A DNA stretch of 64,000 bases from Phragmites australis (lineage: Eukaryota > Streptophyta > Magnoliopsida > Poales > Poaceae), in assembly GCF_958298935.1 (NCBI RefSeq), contig NC_084935.1, positions 12,396,501 to 12,460,500 on the forward strand, written 5' to 3'. Shown here piece after piece: positions 31,280 to 43,206 of the stretch. Numbering within the stretch: the first letter of the stretch is position 1; each line of letters opens with the position of its first letter. The position numbers were made by a program, and so were the translations under genes. The notes below the pieces were generated by a model. The model was not told the origin of the DNA, searched no databases, and saw nothing but the letters and a program-made list of their open reading frames with translations.

Positions 31280-31712
31280 TCATAATGAAGGGAGAATCAT
31301 TAAGCCAGATAAGTAGCTTTATTTGCATATTAATGAAGGACATGAATTACTATGTATTAATGAATGTATCTTTATTATTTATTTACATTAGCTATAGGTA
31401 TTAGCATATTTATTTTTAATTTTTAACAAACTAAAAAATTTATCCATAAACATAAAGTATATAGGAATATCTAATTATTATTTTTAATTAATTAGCAAGC
31501 TCCAATGCAGAAATTTAGGTATGAACATATTTATTTTCCATTTTTAGTGAATTACAATTTTTTATGAAATTGAGGTATATTGCAAACTTTAGGTATGAAA
31601 TTTAGGTGTATAGCAAGTTGAAATTAAAATAAATATAAATATTGGGGCTTGTAGATTAATTGGAGCTTAAATGAAGTTAATAAAGCTATTCAGTACCAAC
31701 TTAATCGAATAG

Positions 31713-31805
31713 ACTTGAGTAGCGTAGTGGTTTGTTGGTTCAGACATGGCGGAAGAGGTCATGGGTTCAAAGCTCAGCACGCATGGAGCGCAGACACCTT
31801 TTTTT
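31713..31805 (+). ncRNA. tRNA-like sequence with pol III-type boxes inside the CACTA element
   Basis: A-box-like tagcgtagtgg starts at 31720 and B-box-like ggttcaaagct at 31764, a 44-bp spacing as in a tRNA gene. A T7 run, a pol III terminator, follows at about 31799-31806. Each box differs from consensus by one base. The flanks do not form an acceptor stem, so it is tRNA-derived rather than a tRNA gene. A similar cassette lies in the CACTA derivative at 49515-50966. Confidence 0.4.
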
Positions 31806-31814
31806 CTCCCCCCC

Positions 31815-31965
31815 CCCCCCGCGGTAGTCAATGGGGTTTCACTGCCGGCTCAAGATTTGGGGCGGCAATGAAGGGTGTTTCACTACCGGTGTAATTCACA
31901 TGCCGCTAGTGAAGGTCCGCTTTCAATGCGGGCCTAAATATTGAGCCTGTAAAAGCTATGTGCGG
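31815..31965 (+). repeat. 3' subterminal region of the CACTA element, terminus degraded
   Basis: After a run of C (31808-31820) come tcactgccggctc, tcactaccggtg and gccgctagtgaa, the same subterminal motif as at 19053-19335. The best 3' end is cctgtaaaagctatgtg ending near 31963 (complement CACATAGC...), a poor match to CACTACTATAAAATCGG, and no tga target copy follows it. The end is thus uncertain, and the element could also continue to the ORF at 33285. Confidence 0.5.
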
Positions 31966-33284
31966 CCTATTGCAATGCCAACACTTGGAAAAATTTGCAT
32001 CTCTCTGATTTGCCTTCTACTGCGCAGAGCCCTCCCAAACGTCGCAGTCCTCATCCCCGGTGCACGCGCCACCCGGCACCTCCTTGAAGTGTCACCCTCT
32101 CTCTAGAGCCCTTCCTGACCTCGGAGCGCCGCTTGTCCCCACCCCACAACATGGCCATCGATCTTCGCCGTGACACCACTGTCTCCTACTCTGTCCAGGC
32201 ACCGCCTTCCTCCTCATCCATTGCCGCCCTCGAGTTGTGCAAAGCTGAGCCATGAGCTTCTTCACGACCTCCCCGACCGAAGCCGCATCATCCCCTTTGT
32301 CCCCCTCGCCAGCCACCTCAGCTTCTTTTTGACATCCACGACGACCCGCCACCACGAGCTGCCTCTACCCAAGCTGACCCCATGGTGACCTCCGCCGCGG
32401 TCCAGTGAAGCTCGCCACCCCTTCCTTTCCCCTCTTTCCCACTACAGTGCGCCTTCACCGAGCCTAAGCTACATCGCGCGCCATGGCTCGCTGCTGCCCG
32501 GTCATACTGTCGATCCCCTCCACCTGGGTCGATTTTGACCAAGGTCAAAATCTTAACCTAGTCAAGTGGGCCCAGGACCCACAGATCTAGTGATGGGTTG
32601 GGTAGATCTGAGTACAAACCGGTTTCTAGGGTATTTGATTTTTGGGAAAATCCAGAAAATGCTGAAGGGAATATTTTTTGTATTGATAAATCGACTGAAA
32701 TGATGTAAATTCATAGAAAATATATAGAGCTCAGAAAATGTTAAACCAATTTTGTTGGATTTGTTAAATAGTTACCTCTTTAAATTCATATTGGACACTT
32801 GAATTTGTAATGTTAACTTTAAATATGCTCGATGATGTTACATATGTGCTGAACTGGTGATAGTTGGACTGCTATGTATAAATCGGTGATAGTTGGACAA
32901 CCTTTGCTGGTTGATAGCTCATTGGTGCTTTGTACTCTTTTTTTGGGCAAATGTATTATATTATTTAATTATGTAGTACTAGTTGTAATTATGAAATCAC
33001 AATATTGTACTATTTTTTGGCAAATGTGTTGTGTTATTTAATTATGTAGTATGAGTTGTGTAAAGCCACATGAGAATGTACTTGTTTTGTTAAATGTGGT
33101 CATAATGTACTCATTTACAATATTGTATGTGGATGCATTCTATCTATCGATTCTCTCCCGGTTTTCTCACTCTTTCGACAACCTCTCTCCCTCCCTCATC
33201 GGCTTTCTCTCTATCTCCCTCCTTCCTTAGCTCTCTGTCTCTAGAATGCTTAACAACTTGTCATCATCGTATACAGAACTCTTA
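31966..33284. other. GC-rich then AT-rich stretch, no gene recognised
   Basis: 32010-32560 is GC-rich and codon-like in places but every frame is short on both strands; it could be a captured exon fragment or the leader of the next CACTA ORF. 32560-33130 is AT-rich. 33130-33240 is a CT-rich tract (ctctctccctcc). Confidence 0.35.
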
Positions 33285-34792
33285 GGAAGGGATGGCACCA
33301 CCAAACGCTCATCGCCATCAAATGCAGAATGCTCAGGAAGGTGCCTCCTCCGATTCGGCCTAGGTGCAGGAAGGAGATGTGCCGCCGTCAAACATTGAAG
33401 AAGGTAGCCAGAGCAACTACCTCAACATGGACCAAACAAATGCCAGTGCAGGTGATGAGGTAATTCATAAGTAGATGAATGCATCTGTTGTATATATGAT
33501 CGCATAGGTTCTCAATACTTTTTTTGTTTATGTGTGGATGACTGATGCTCCGGAGGGTCACGACAATGATCAATCCTAGGAGCGGCATCATGCCTGAGGT
33601 CCCTCTAAGATGTCTGGGGGATGATTTGTCATCACGGAGGACTCACCAGCTAGGGAGCCAACTGTATCAGAGAAAGTTCTGGGGCCATACAAGTCAGTTT
33701 GTAGGATAGTTGTTAAGGATCACGTGTCCATCAGCTACAAATTGTGGACTGGCAAATGAGGTGATCCACACGTGGTTCCTGATTCAATCAAGAATGACAT
33801 CTTGTGGTCCATCATAGTACAGAAGTTCGAGTTCCCTAAAGAGACAAATATGAAAGTAGTTAAGCTAAGGTGCTAATGATCATGGACCTTTCATTTAAGA
33901 ATTGGAAGGGCACACTGAACATAACCTATATACAGAAAGGTACAATGCTAGATTTAAGCAAATGGCTACAACTGCAATATCATTAGCAAGCCTTTGCAGA
34001 GTACAAGTTATCGGAAGAACTATAGAAGTTGAGTGAGGTGAACAAAGCAAACTCGAAGAAGAACCTCTACTCCCATAAAGTTGGCAATCGTGGGTACGTG
34101 TGAAAAGAATGGCAATGGCAACAAGAGCTAGATGAACTACGAGATAGAGGTGTCACACCTAATATGGAGGGCTGGAGCGAACGATTGACGCACTTCCTTC
34201 GTGGGAGGGGTGCTTCTTACTCGGCTAATAGAAGCTTATGCTTTACAACCTCATGGGACCAGGAAGTGACGAAAACTCCTACAAAAAGGCTCGTGGACGC
34301 CCACACACAGTCTGCACAAGGCTCTTTCAAGCAAGATAGGGATAGATTCGAACTCACCTTGGCCCTGGGAAATAAGGAGCACGGTGGTCGCACATAAGGC
34401 GTTGGTGTGATGGGTTGGAAATATGGATACCCAGGCGCTGTCGATAGTTACAAGAGACGAAAGACATCCCAAGCAGAACAAGATGCAGAATGAGAGGCAG
34501 AACAAGCTAGGATGATGAACATATTTGAACTTGCGCTATAATATGAGAGGGAACATACAGACATAAGAATAAGACAAGCAGTACAGGAAGCCATCAGGAT
34601 TGAACGGGTCTCCATTGGGAGTGAACAAGGACAACCGATTGCGTCTCATAATGTAGCGCGCTCCAGCCCCGGTGGTCGTCGGAGTAGTTGTGCGTCCACG
34701 GGAGTTTTGGGAGCTGACTCCATCACTTATCCCATGGACCACATCACAGCACAGACACCGTATGAACTACACATTGGTGCTAAGAACATTAT
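33285..34792 (+). pseudogene. second CACTA-type ORF (Transposase_24/PttA-like), first part
   Basis: The sense starts about 33290 (MAPPNAHRHQMQNAQEG) and includes REPTVSEKVLGPYKSVCRIV, ISYKLWTG, HVVPDSIKNDILWSIIVQKF (about 33770-33830), then after shifts GVTPNMEGWSERLTHFLRGR-like sequence, RDRFELTLALGNKEHGGRT (about 34340-34395) and PYELHIGAKNII (about 34760-34790). This resembles the Transposase_24/PttA-type ORF that accompanies TNP2 in grass CACTA elements. It is cut at 34792 by an 11.3-kb gypsy insertion and resumes at 46090. Stops abound. Confidence 0.65.
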
Positions 34793-37700
34793 TGAGAGGA
34801 ACGATCCAAACAGTATTCTAATTAATCATTAAGTCTACCATTTACTTAATCACGACTTCAACGATTAACCAGAATACTATCCCGATAGTCCCGGCATGTT
34901 TTTTGTGCCTAAGATCGGAACACATGCCTTTCCAACATAAGCAATCACAACCAAGCTTAATAAAAAGCGAGTAATTAAATTATATTGCAAGTTCTTAAGT
35001 ATTTACAAGTTTAACAATTTACAGCAAAAGACATCTAGGAGGATACTCAAACTGATCAACTCCTAGCCAATAGAGAAACTACGCAGCGGAAACAAAGCTA
35101 TAGAACATAAAAGGTGGGTGAAGCTATATGCCCTTCAGCTTCACCCCAAAAGCGCGACCACCGAGCAGTTGCCTACTCATGTCTGCCACCCCCGGCAGGA
35201 GTGAAGTAGCCAAACACCACCTCTTCCTCATCTGCAAAACCTGTAGAGCAGCTGAGTATGAAGGTACTTGCAAGACTTAATCCATATATGGTACATATAA
35301 ATAACCCGACTCTAAGGATCATGCATGGAGCCATTAGTAAGAAAAAGGTCACAAGGTTAAGTACATTAATATGCTTAAGCAACCTAGAGCAGCTGAGTAT
35401 GAAGGCACTTGCAAGACACTTATGCTTAACCAACATACCCTGTAACCAACAACTTACACATAAATATAAATGGAAACATAGTAATACAAGAATAGCCAAC
35501 ATCAACATTTCCTAACAGACTATCCATACCATCGTCCCACACTCGTAACTCTACGACCGATGCAGATGGACAGAAGCATACTCATGACCGAGAGCGTCGC
35601 AATTCGAGTTGCTTTTACACCCTGCAAGGGGGTACTCATTTACCTACACGACTTGAGGACCATACGGCTCACGTGTCCACACAGGTCCATGCAAGGGGGT
35701 ACTCGAGTCAACCTTTTCCAATAAGCCCCAGCCATTTTCTCATGCATCGATAGGTGCGGGGGTCATCCAGAACTACTCCCGGAGCAAACTGGATACCCCT
35801 ACAAGCCCGCCCGCTCACACCATCGACTCACACGCCAAAAGGCCACAACTACAAAGATATTCGGCTTGTCATTCCCATAATGTGACATGTAGTAAGTACG
35901 AAAAGTGCTAAAACCAACGGCACCGACAGACGGTGCTTAAACGATGCAAAGCAGTCTATGGTGCCCGGGCTCCTCTCCCAAACTACCCCGAGGAACTCCT
36001 TCGGAGCAGAAGACACCTCTAACACCGCCCACATCTCGTCTCATCCTCACCACTCATCCAACCAACATCATCAATGTTGTCATCGTGAACCATAATTAAA
36101 CCTATAGCTCACGAGCAATGGAAAACTCCACCACTCGACTTCTACTGGTGACCTATACATTGCTAAGCATTTCGAATGACCTTGTAAATTATACATCAAC
36201 AATATCACCAAGGCTACAAGATGTGGATATTCAACAACTCAAGGAAGAGGTAATGCAATCAATATAGGTTTTACCCACGTAAACCCGACATTGACTCGCT
36301 ACACATGCAAACATACATAGAGCATATGTTATCAATTTTAGACTCCACACTTCAATTCAAAGGGTGCAATATGCTTAGATGCTTGCTTGGCTGCTCTGGC
36401 GGTTGTCTGATACTCCCCGCACAATACTCACAGAACTCTAGGAGGTTGGCATCGCCTTCAACCACGATCACGCCACACTCCAGTTCTTCGTTCAGTAAAG
36501 AAGAACGCATGCAATGATGAGCATGAATGAAGTGCAACAATACATGCTACAATATATATATGAAGAAATACCATAAAATATGCTTTATAATGCATGAAAA
36601 TATTTTTCCTAGCTATAACAAGTCATAAGAAGACTAGAAAAATTAGTTTCACAATTTTTGAATTTGTAAAGAATTAACAGTGAATTAATGAAGCCTCAAC
36701 CTAATTAATCTATCTCAGAAATTTAATTAATTATTTCATGGCTGGGGATATGTTTAATAGGTAAATTAGGGTATTGTGAAACAAAAAACATTGGTTTCAT
36801 AATTTTTGGAGCTACGGAGAATTTATTATGAATTTTACAAATTTCAGTAAATAGTGAACTGTGCAGAAACGGTACTGTCTAAGTTGGCCGCAGTTAGACT
36901 ACCAACATAGGCGGTCAGACCACCGGGAGTGACAGTTAGACCATGTGAAAATGAGGTCAAACCACTGGTGTGCAGAGAGATTTGGGGTCTGGCGGTCAGA
37001 TCGGCCCGGGGGGCGGTCTGACTCTTGGAACGATGGTCAGACCGCTGTGCTCGACCGGGAGCACTTGGTGAGCTCACCGGCGATGATTCTAGTGGCTTTT
37101 GCGTGGGGATTTTGGACCTAGAGCATCATATTGATTTCCTCTACCGCGTAGAACAACACGCACATGTCAAAAACGACCGTGACTCAGCTATTGCCTCTAA
37201 TGGCGGTGGAGGCCATTGTTGAGCTCGATGAGCTCAAATCCGGTCGATCTAGCCATGGGCAAGGAATGGGAGGGGGTTTAAGGGCTCACCACATCCTAGC
37301 AAGCCCGTGGTCCAGTCGTGGAGGTTGGAGAATGGCCAAAGCTCGAAATCACCGTCGGGGAGGTGGTGGACGGCTTGAGGAGGAAGAAGACGTTGCCGAG
37401 GAGCTCGGGCTCGACGGAGAAGACCACCTCCGGTGGGGGAGCTCACCAGAGACCTCCTCCTTGGCCTCCCCTTGCCTCTCCTCCTATCCTCCTTTCTCTT
37501 GTTCTGTTGGGAGAGCAAGAGAGAAAGAGAGAGCACGTGAGGGAGAGGGAGTGGGTGGGGGTGAGAGAGAAAGGGGAAGGGGGCTGCTGCCCCTGTGTGC
37601 TGCACGGTAGGGGAGGGAGGGAGAGAGTGAGCTGAGGGAGTGGGTCGCTGCATGTGGAGAGAGGGAGGGAGCAGGTGAAGGTGAGGTGTGGGGTCGGCTA

Positions 37701-37902
37701 TGTGTGGGTCCCACGTGTTAGAGAGATAAGCAAATTTTTAGCTGCAATTTCTATTCTTTCTCTCCCGCATTTCTTTCTCACTTCCTATTGACCCCAAATG
37801 ATGTGCTCTAATGCTCCAAACTAAAATTGCTCAAGATTTAAACATTATGCTAATGATGCATAATTATGCTTGATTATGTGATTATGGTTTTGGGACGTGA
37901 AA
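34793..37902 (-). repeat. 3' LTR of the Tekay-like element
   Basis: 3110 bp. It aligns by eye over its whole length with 43207-46089. It contains about 215 bp (roughly 35335-35550) absent from the other LTR, and a GA-rich tract near 37500-37690. The outer end reads tgagaggaac against tgacaggaac in the other copy; the inner end is gggacgtgaaa. Confidence 0.88.
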
Positions 37903-37904
37903 AA

Positions 37905-37914
37905 CCTCCCCCTT
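37905..37914 (-). other. polypurine tract of the Tekay-like element
   Basis: aagggggagg on the minus strand, directly beside the 3' LTR. Confidence 0.75.
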
Positions 37915-38025
37915 AAAAGAATCTCATCCCGAGATTCAGTACGAGTCAGGGAAGAGTACGATGAGTTTAGGAATCATGTTGTGAGCAGATACCATGCTTG
38001 TTAGAAATAGAATCTAATGCAATAC

Positions 38026-38226
38026 TCACAGGTCGGTGAAAAACTCGGGATAATCAGCACGAAGCTGATCTTCCCATTCCCACGTTGCTTCATCTTCGGA
38101 ATGATTACTCCATTGAACCTTGTGAAATTTAGTTGAGCGATGTCGAGTCTTGCGTTCCGCTTCATCCAAAATTCGGATGGATTGCTTGCAATATGTCAGA
38201 TCGGGTTGCAAGTCTTGATTTGCCAT
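38026..38226 (-). pseudogene. chromodomain, C-terminus of the Tekay-like polyprotein
   Basis: The minus strand reads SIRILDEAERKTRHRSTKFH, then KVQWSNHSEDEATWEWEDQL and RADYPEFFTDL before the stop. KVQW, H-S-E/D-EATWE and the aromatic spacing are those of a chromovirus chromodomain, which in active elements targets integration to heterochromatin marks. It is preceded in a shifted frame by the GPY/F module (GDFVYLNVSPLKGVRHFQVR then GKLAPRYVGPF, about 38460-38360). This 67-residue piece is itself open. Confidence 0.85.
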
Positions 38227-38329
38227 TTCAATGACCTCGGTGGGGACTCAAAGGCATTTCTTCAATTGTGAGACATGGAACACATTATGCACGACAAAGA
38301 GGGACGGAGGTAAATCCAATTGGTAGGCC

Positions 38330-39200
38330 ACCTCTCCACGTCAGGCAACAATTTGGAATGGTCCCACATATCGAGGTGCTAACTTCCCTCTGACTTGAAA
38401 GTGTCGAACTCCTTTGAGAGGAGAAACATTGAGATACACAAAATCTCCAATCTCGAACACATGTTCTCTCTGGCGGCGATCCGCATAGCTTTTCTGTTAT
38501 GATTAAGCTGTGAGAAGACACTTTTGAATAGTCAAAATATGCTCTTCTACCTCTTTCACCAAATCCAGACCCAGAAAAGCCCTTTCACCGAATTCGGAAC
38601 AATTCAACGGTGTTCGGCATCTTCGGCCAGAGAGCTTCAAACGGCGACATTTCAATGCTCGACTGATAACTGTTGTTATAGGAGAACTCGGTGAATGGCA
38701 AGCAAATTTCCCACTTCTTCCCATATGTCTTCCAGGATTTGATTCACCCTCTCAGTTTGACCATCAGTCTGATGATGACTTGCGGTGCAATGGAAGAGTT
38801 TGATCCTCATAGCCTCATGAAGGATCTTTCAGAAATGAGAATTCAACTGAGTGCCTCAATCAGAGACGATCTTCTTCGGGATCCCATGAAGGCAAACAAT
38901 TCTGGTGAGGTACAACTCTGCATAGTCCTTAGCATTATATCGAGTCTTCACATGGAGGAAATGTGCCAGTCAATGATGACCCAGATCGAGTCATATCCAT
39001 GTGAGGTCTTTGGCAATCTGGTAATGAAATCAATGGCGATCTATTCCCACTTCTAGGAGGGAATGGGTAAAGCTTGAAGTGTTCCGGCTGGCTTGAGATG
39101 TTCATCCTTCACCCTTCGGTAGACATCACACTCAGCAACATATCGAGCGATCTCTCACTTCATGCGAGTCCACCAAAATTTGGGCTTGAGGTCTTGGTAC
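38330..39200 (-). pseudogene. integrase of the Tekay-like element
   Basis: The minus-strand sense includes KDEHLKPAGTLQALPIP, then AIDFITRLPKTSHGYDSIW (first catalytic Asp, about 39065-39010), CLHGIPKKIVSD followed by a stop where the usual codon is Arg (about 38905-38870; CGA to TGA), and SHHQTDGQTERVNQILEDIW (catalytic Glu, about 38780-38720). All three acidic residues survive but the frame shifts at least twice. GPY/F and the chromodomain follow. Confidence 0.8.
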
Positions 39201-40196
39201 ATTTTTGTGCTCCCGGGATGGATGGATAGCAAAGAATCATGCGCTTCATCCAGAATTCTCTTCCTCAATGCCTCGACTTTCGAAACCACTTGCCAGGTCC
39301 CAAACCACAATACACCTTGATCATCCTCAGAAAAATAGATAGCCTTGCCTTCCTTCATTTTTCCTCGGATTCGGGCCATGCCCTTGTCATCCTTCTGAGC
39401 TACATTGATTTCATCCAGTAGGGTGGATTTGATCTCCAAGTTTGTAAGAAATCCCTCCGGAACCATCTTGAGTCCAAGCAGGCGAAAATCATCGCAAAGT
39501 GTGGTATTTCCGAGCTTGACCGAAAGGCAATTGCATCAAGCCTTTCAACTCAGTGCATCGGCAACCACATTTGCCTTATCGGGGTGATAATGCACTTCCA
39601 GTTCATAATCTTTGATTAGTTCGAGCCATCTTCTATGTCTCATGTTTAGATCCACCTAAGTAAAAATATACTTGAGGCTTTTGTGATCCATATAGATACG
39701 ACACATATTTCCCAGCAGATAATAGCGCCAGATCTTTAAAGCGTGCACAACTGCCGTAAGGTCTAAGTCATGAGTTGGGTAGTTCTCTTCATGGCGCTTC
39801 AACTGACATGAGGCGTAAGCCACAACTCTGTCCTCTTTCCATAAGGACACATCCGAGGCCTATGCGGGAAGCATCGCAATAGACGTCGAAACTCTTGTCC
39901 ACTTCAGGTTGAGCGAGAATGGGAGTGGTCGTGAGTAGTTTCTTCAAAGTCTGGAAAGCTGACTCACATTCACTCGACCACTCAAACACACTTCCTTGCT
40001 TCAACAGCTCAGTCATTGGCTTGGCAATCTTGGAGAAATTCTCGATGAACCGGAGGTAATAACCTGCAAGTCCGAGAAAACTCCGGATATCGGTGATATG
40101 CTTGGGCTGCACCCAATTTAGCACATCGTGTACCTTACTCGGGTCAACTGCGACACCATTTCCTGATAATACATGTCCCGAAAAAGCTACTTCCAT
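39155..40196 (-). pseudogene. RNase H and integrase zinc-binding region, Tekay-like element
   Basis: From 40196: VAFSGHVLSGNGVAVDPSKV and SFLGLAGYYLRFIENFSKIA (connection), then [19 protein letters not shown] (RNase H, first Asp, about 39895-39840). After a frame shift near 39850: [20 protein letters not shown] and [12 protein letters not shown] to 39656, then a stop. The piece 39466-39155 holds ILDEAHDSLLSIHPGSTKMY and KFWWTRMK, the H-H part of the integrase zinc finger. Confidence 0.85.
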
Positions 40197-40208
40197 GAGC
40201 CAAAACTC

Positions 40209-40832
40209 TCATTTATTGAACTTGGCATAGAGTTGGTGATATCGAAAGCGGCCAAGAACAACACCGAGGTGTTTTGCATGCTCTTCCTCAGTCTTGGAGT
40301 ATATAAGAATGTCGTCGATAAAAACCACAACAAACTTCTCAAGTTCTTCCATGAACACGGTGTTCATCAAATACATAAAAAAAGCTGGTGCATTAGTCAA
40401 GCCAAAGGACATGATGGTAAACTCATAGAGCCCGTAACGAGTCGAGAAAGCCATCTTTAGAATATCATCTAGTCGAAACTTAATTTGATGATAGCCCAGT
40501 CTCAAGTCAATCTTCAAGAAAACTCGGGCACCAGTCAACTGATAAAACAGAATATCGATCCTAGAAAGCGGATACTTATTCTTGACAGTGACCTCATTCA
40601 GCGAATGGTAATCAACACACGTTCGCAGAGTACCATCCTTTTTCTTCACAAAGAGTGCCAGGCATCCCCAAGGTGAGGAGCTTGGACGAATGAAACCCTT
40701 TGATAGCAACTCCTGAATCTGCTTCTTCAACTCGGCTAACTCATTTGGCGGCATCTTATAGGACTTCTTCGAAATCAGGGCCATTCCGGGCAAAAGATCA
40801 ATTGAGAATTCCACTGCTCGGTCGGGTGGCAT
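40209..40832 (-). pseudogene. reverse transcriptase of the Tekay-like element
   Basis: A 207-codon open segment: [77 protein letters not shown] (first catalytic Asp) and [19 protein letters not shown] (catalytic D-D), ending YAKFNK-stop. The catalytic residues are kept, although DLRSGYHQI has become DLRLGYHQI. It joins the RNase H part at 40196 after one stop. Confidence 0.9.
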
Positions 40833-40844
40833 TCCTAGAAATTC

Positions 40845-42403
40845 CTATCGGAAGACATCAGGAAATTCACACACCACAGGAATATCCCTGAGATCCGGGG
40901 TGGTGACGACCTTCAGGGCATAAAAGCAAGGATGAATCTCCTTAAACTTCAAATAGACTTGGGTGCCGGACATGTCATTAAGAGTGACAGTCCTACAAGC
41001 ACAATCAATAACAGCCTTATTCTTGGCAAGCCAATTCATTCCAAATATGACATCCACTCCTCTAGTATCCAGTAGGTTCAAATTTGCAGAAAACTAAACT
41101 CTCATAATGAGAATCTCAACCAAAGGAACGACACGGTTGGTCCTCAACATAATACAATATGATAAGAGGAAGGAAGAACCTTGGTGATCATGTTGTGACT
41201 TGAGACATAACTCTCTTTGATAAAACAATGAGGTGCACCAGAATCGAAAAGCACAACTGCAGGGCAAGAATTCACAAATAACATACTCATCAACATGTTG
41301 TCTTCCTCATGAGCCTCCTCAGTGGCGGTGTAGCGCACTCGACCATGTTTGGGAACGTGCGCCATCTTGGATACTTGATGAATGGATGGAGCAGGTGGTG
41401 GTGGCCTTGGAGCATTCACCGTAGCTCCCGGCTTCGGATAAGGGCAATCACGTGCGAAATGCCCAACGCGCCCACAGTTGTAGCACCGGCCGCCAGGGCC
41501 ACTAGTCACACTCACTTGAGAACCGGTAGGTCTTGGAGGTTGTCCTTGCGGAGGGGAGAAAGATAGGGGCCGCACCATCCACATTGGCCGTGGAACAGCC
41601 GAAGTCATCACATGCGATGGAGGAGGTTGACTCTCCGTTCGTGCATGTTGAGAGCTCCCGCCCATGGAAGGTGATAGAATGCTCTTGTGCCTCTTCTCCT
41701 CCTGGTGGTTCTTCAACTTGAACTCCACCGTGAGGGAGGTGCTCACTAGCTTGTTGAAATTAGCGAACTCATGCGCTAACAGCCGATCTTGCATCTTGAA
41801 ACTGAGGCCGTTCACAAAGCGGTATTGCTTCTGCTCGTCGGTGTTGACCTAGTCCGATGTATACTGTGCAAGGTGGTTGAACACATGTACATACTCCATC
41901 ACCGATCTGCCTCCTTGCTTGAGGTCCATAAACTCCCGCCTCTTGATCTCCATAAGGCCCTTAGGGACGTGAAAATCACGGAATGCCTGGCGTAACTCCG
42001 CCCAAGACACCCGGTGATTAGCGGAGTGCATGGCCAGAAAGTTGGACCACCACGCGCCCACCGCACCCTGAAGCTGATGGGCGGCGAAGAGTGCCTTCTC
42101 GTGGTCCTCGCATCGAAGGAGAGCGAGCTTTTGCTTTATAGTACAGAGCCAGTGGTCAGCATCCATAGGATCCTCAGCCCACGTGAAGGTGGGCAGCTGA
42201 GTCCGTAGAAAATCAGCAAAGTCATCATGGCGCCCGACCCCACCTCCTCCATGAGTGGCCGTGTTGCGCATGAGAGCCTCGAGGAGTGTCGTCTGGGCCT
42301 GACGGTTCTGCTCAATTTGCATGAGCACCTCCGCCATGCTTGGCGGTGGAGGCGACACTGGATTATTCTCATTCGAGGCCTCAGGAAGAGGTGGGGTTCT
42401 CAT
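40845..42403 (-). pseudogene. gag and protease of the Tekay-like element
   Basis: Gag starts at 42403 (MRTPPLPEASNENNPVSPPP) and includes WWSNFLAMHSANHRVSWAEL and EFMDLKQGGRSVMEYVHVFN; a stop at 41849 is followed by the continuing sense from 41815. The knuckle CYNCGRVGHFARDC (C-x2-C-x4-H-x4-C, all residues present) lies at about 41490-41450. The protease has VVLFDSGAPHCFI (about 41255-41215) and, after a break at 41144, GVDVIFGMNWLAKNKAVIDC (about 41065-41005). Confidence 0.9.
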
Positions 42404-43206
42404 CCTGTTAATGATGACAAGATAGAAGAGGGAATATCAAATTCCGACTTAGTATAATAGTATTATCCGAATATCATTACTTGGATCTCATAATACCCTA
42501 TACTTGGAAAAATACATGCATATGAGTTATAGAAAATGAAGGTATGCTCGATTCCTATCTACATGTTTCTTTCTCAAACGCGTCTCTCCGCAACAAACAT
42601 CTGATCACAGGAATTAATATATACAATCATTACCAATCATCACCCTTCGCGCAAAGAAAAGAATAGGTAGCGCGAATGGTGCTTGTGTATCTTGCCGCAC
42701 AAGCGACATTTGCATACGTTGTTGCCAACGTATTCACTTTCCGTACTGTCGCCTTATGGGACACCCCATGTAATCGTCACATGGGTAGACGACCATATCT
42801 ACCATCGTATGGTGGATGTTCATACGTTATTACTAACATATTCACTTCCCGTATCATCGCCGTACGGGACACACTAGGCCCCTACCTCGCACTAATTGAG
42901 CCCCCAATATTTATCGCTATCAGGATGCGTTCCTTACCTTCTTACCTTTTTCGTCGATTGTGTCGATGCAAAATAAGTCACAAAGGCATCATGCTATGAA
43001 ACAACATGATGCCGAAATAAGCAATATAAGTACAACAAACATCAACGCATTACACTTAGGGGCATAATATAACAGTTTCATACATATTAATCATGGAGAG
43101 GCATAAAAGAAACTTTAGTGGGTTACTTAGTGAATTTGACACTTTACTAACCCACATCCTAAGCATTGTTTAGGCTACTTCATTAAACCAAGCTCTGATA
43201 CCATAC
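42404..43206 (-). other. leader and tRNA-iMet primer-binding site of the Tekay-like element
   Basis: The PBS is tggtatcagagc on the minus strand at 43203-43192, 3 bp from the 5' LTR, a perfect match to the initiator-tRNA-Met PBS. The 790 bp to the gag start have no ORF of note; two diverged direct copies of about 70 bp (acgttgttgccaac / acgttattactaac, around 42715 and 42821) are present. Confidence 0.8.

Noticed and set aside
31713..31805. Functional tRNA gene or intact SINE
   Set aside because: Each box has one mismatch, there is no acceptor stem, and no SINE body with a 3' tail and target duplication was seen.
19053..31965. 3' end of the CACTA element set exactly at the ctatgtg near 31963
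   Set aside because: The terminal match is weak and no tga duplication follows, so only an approximate 3' region is reported.
37164..37653. Overlapping frames on both strands in a GA/CT-rich tract, repeated at 45358-45901
   Set aside because: Both copies lie inside the LTRs of the Tekay-like element; low-complexity Glu/Arg or Pro/Ser frames are expected there by chance.
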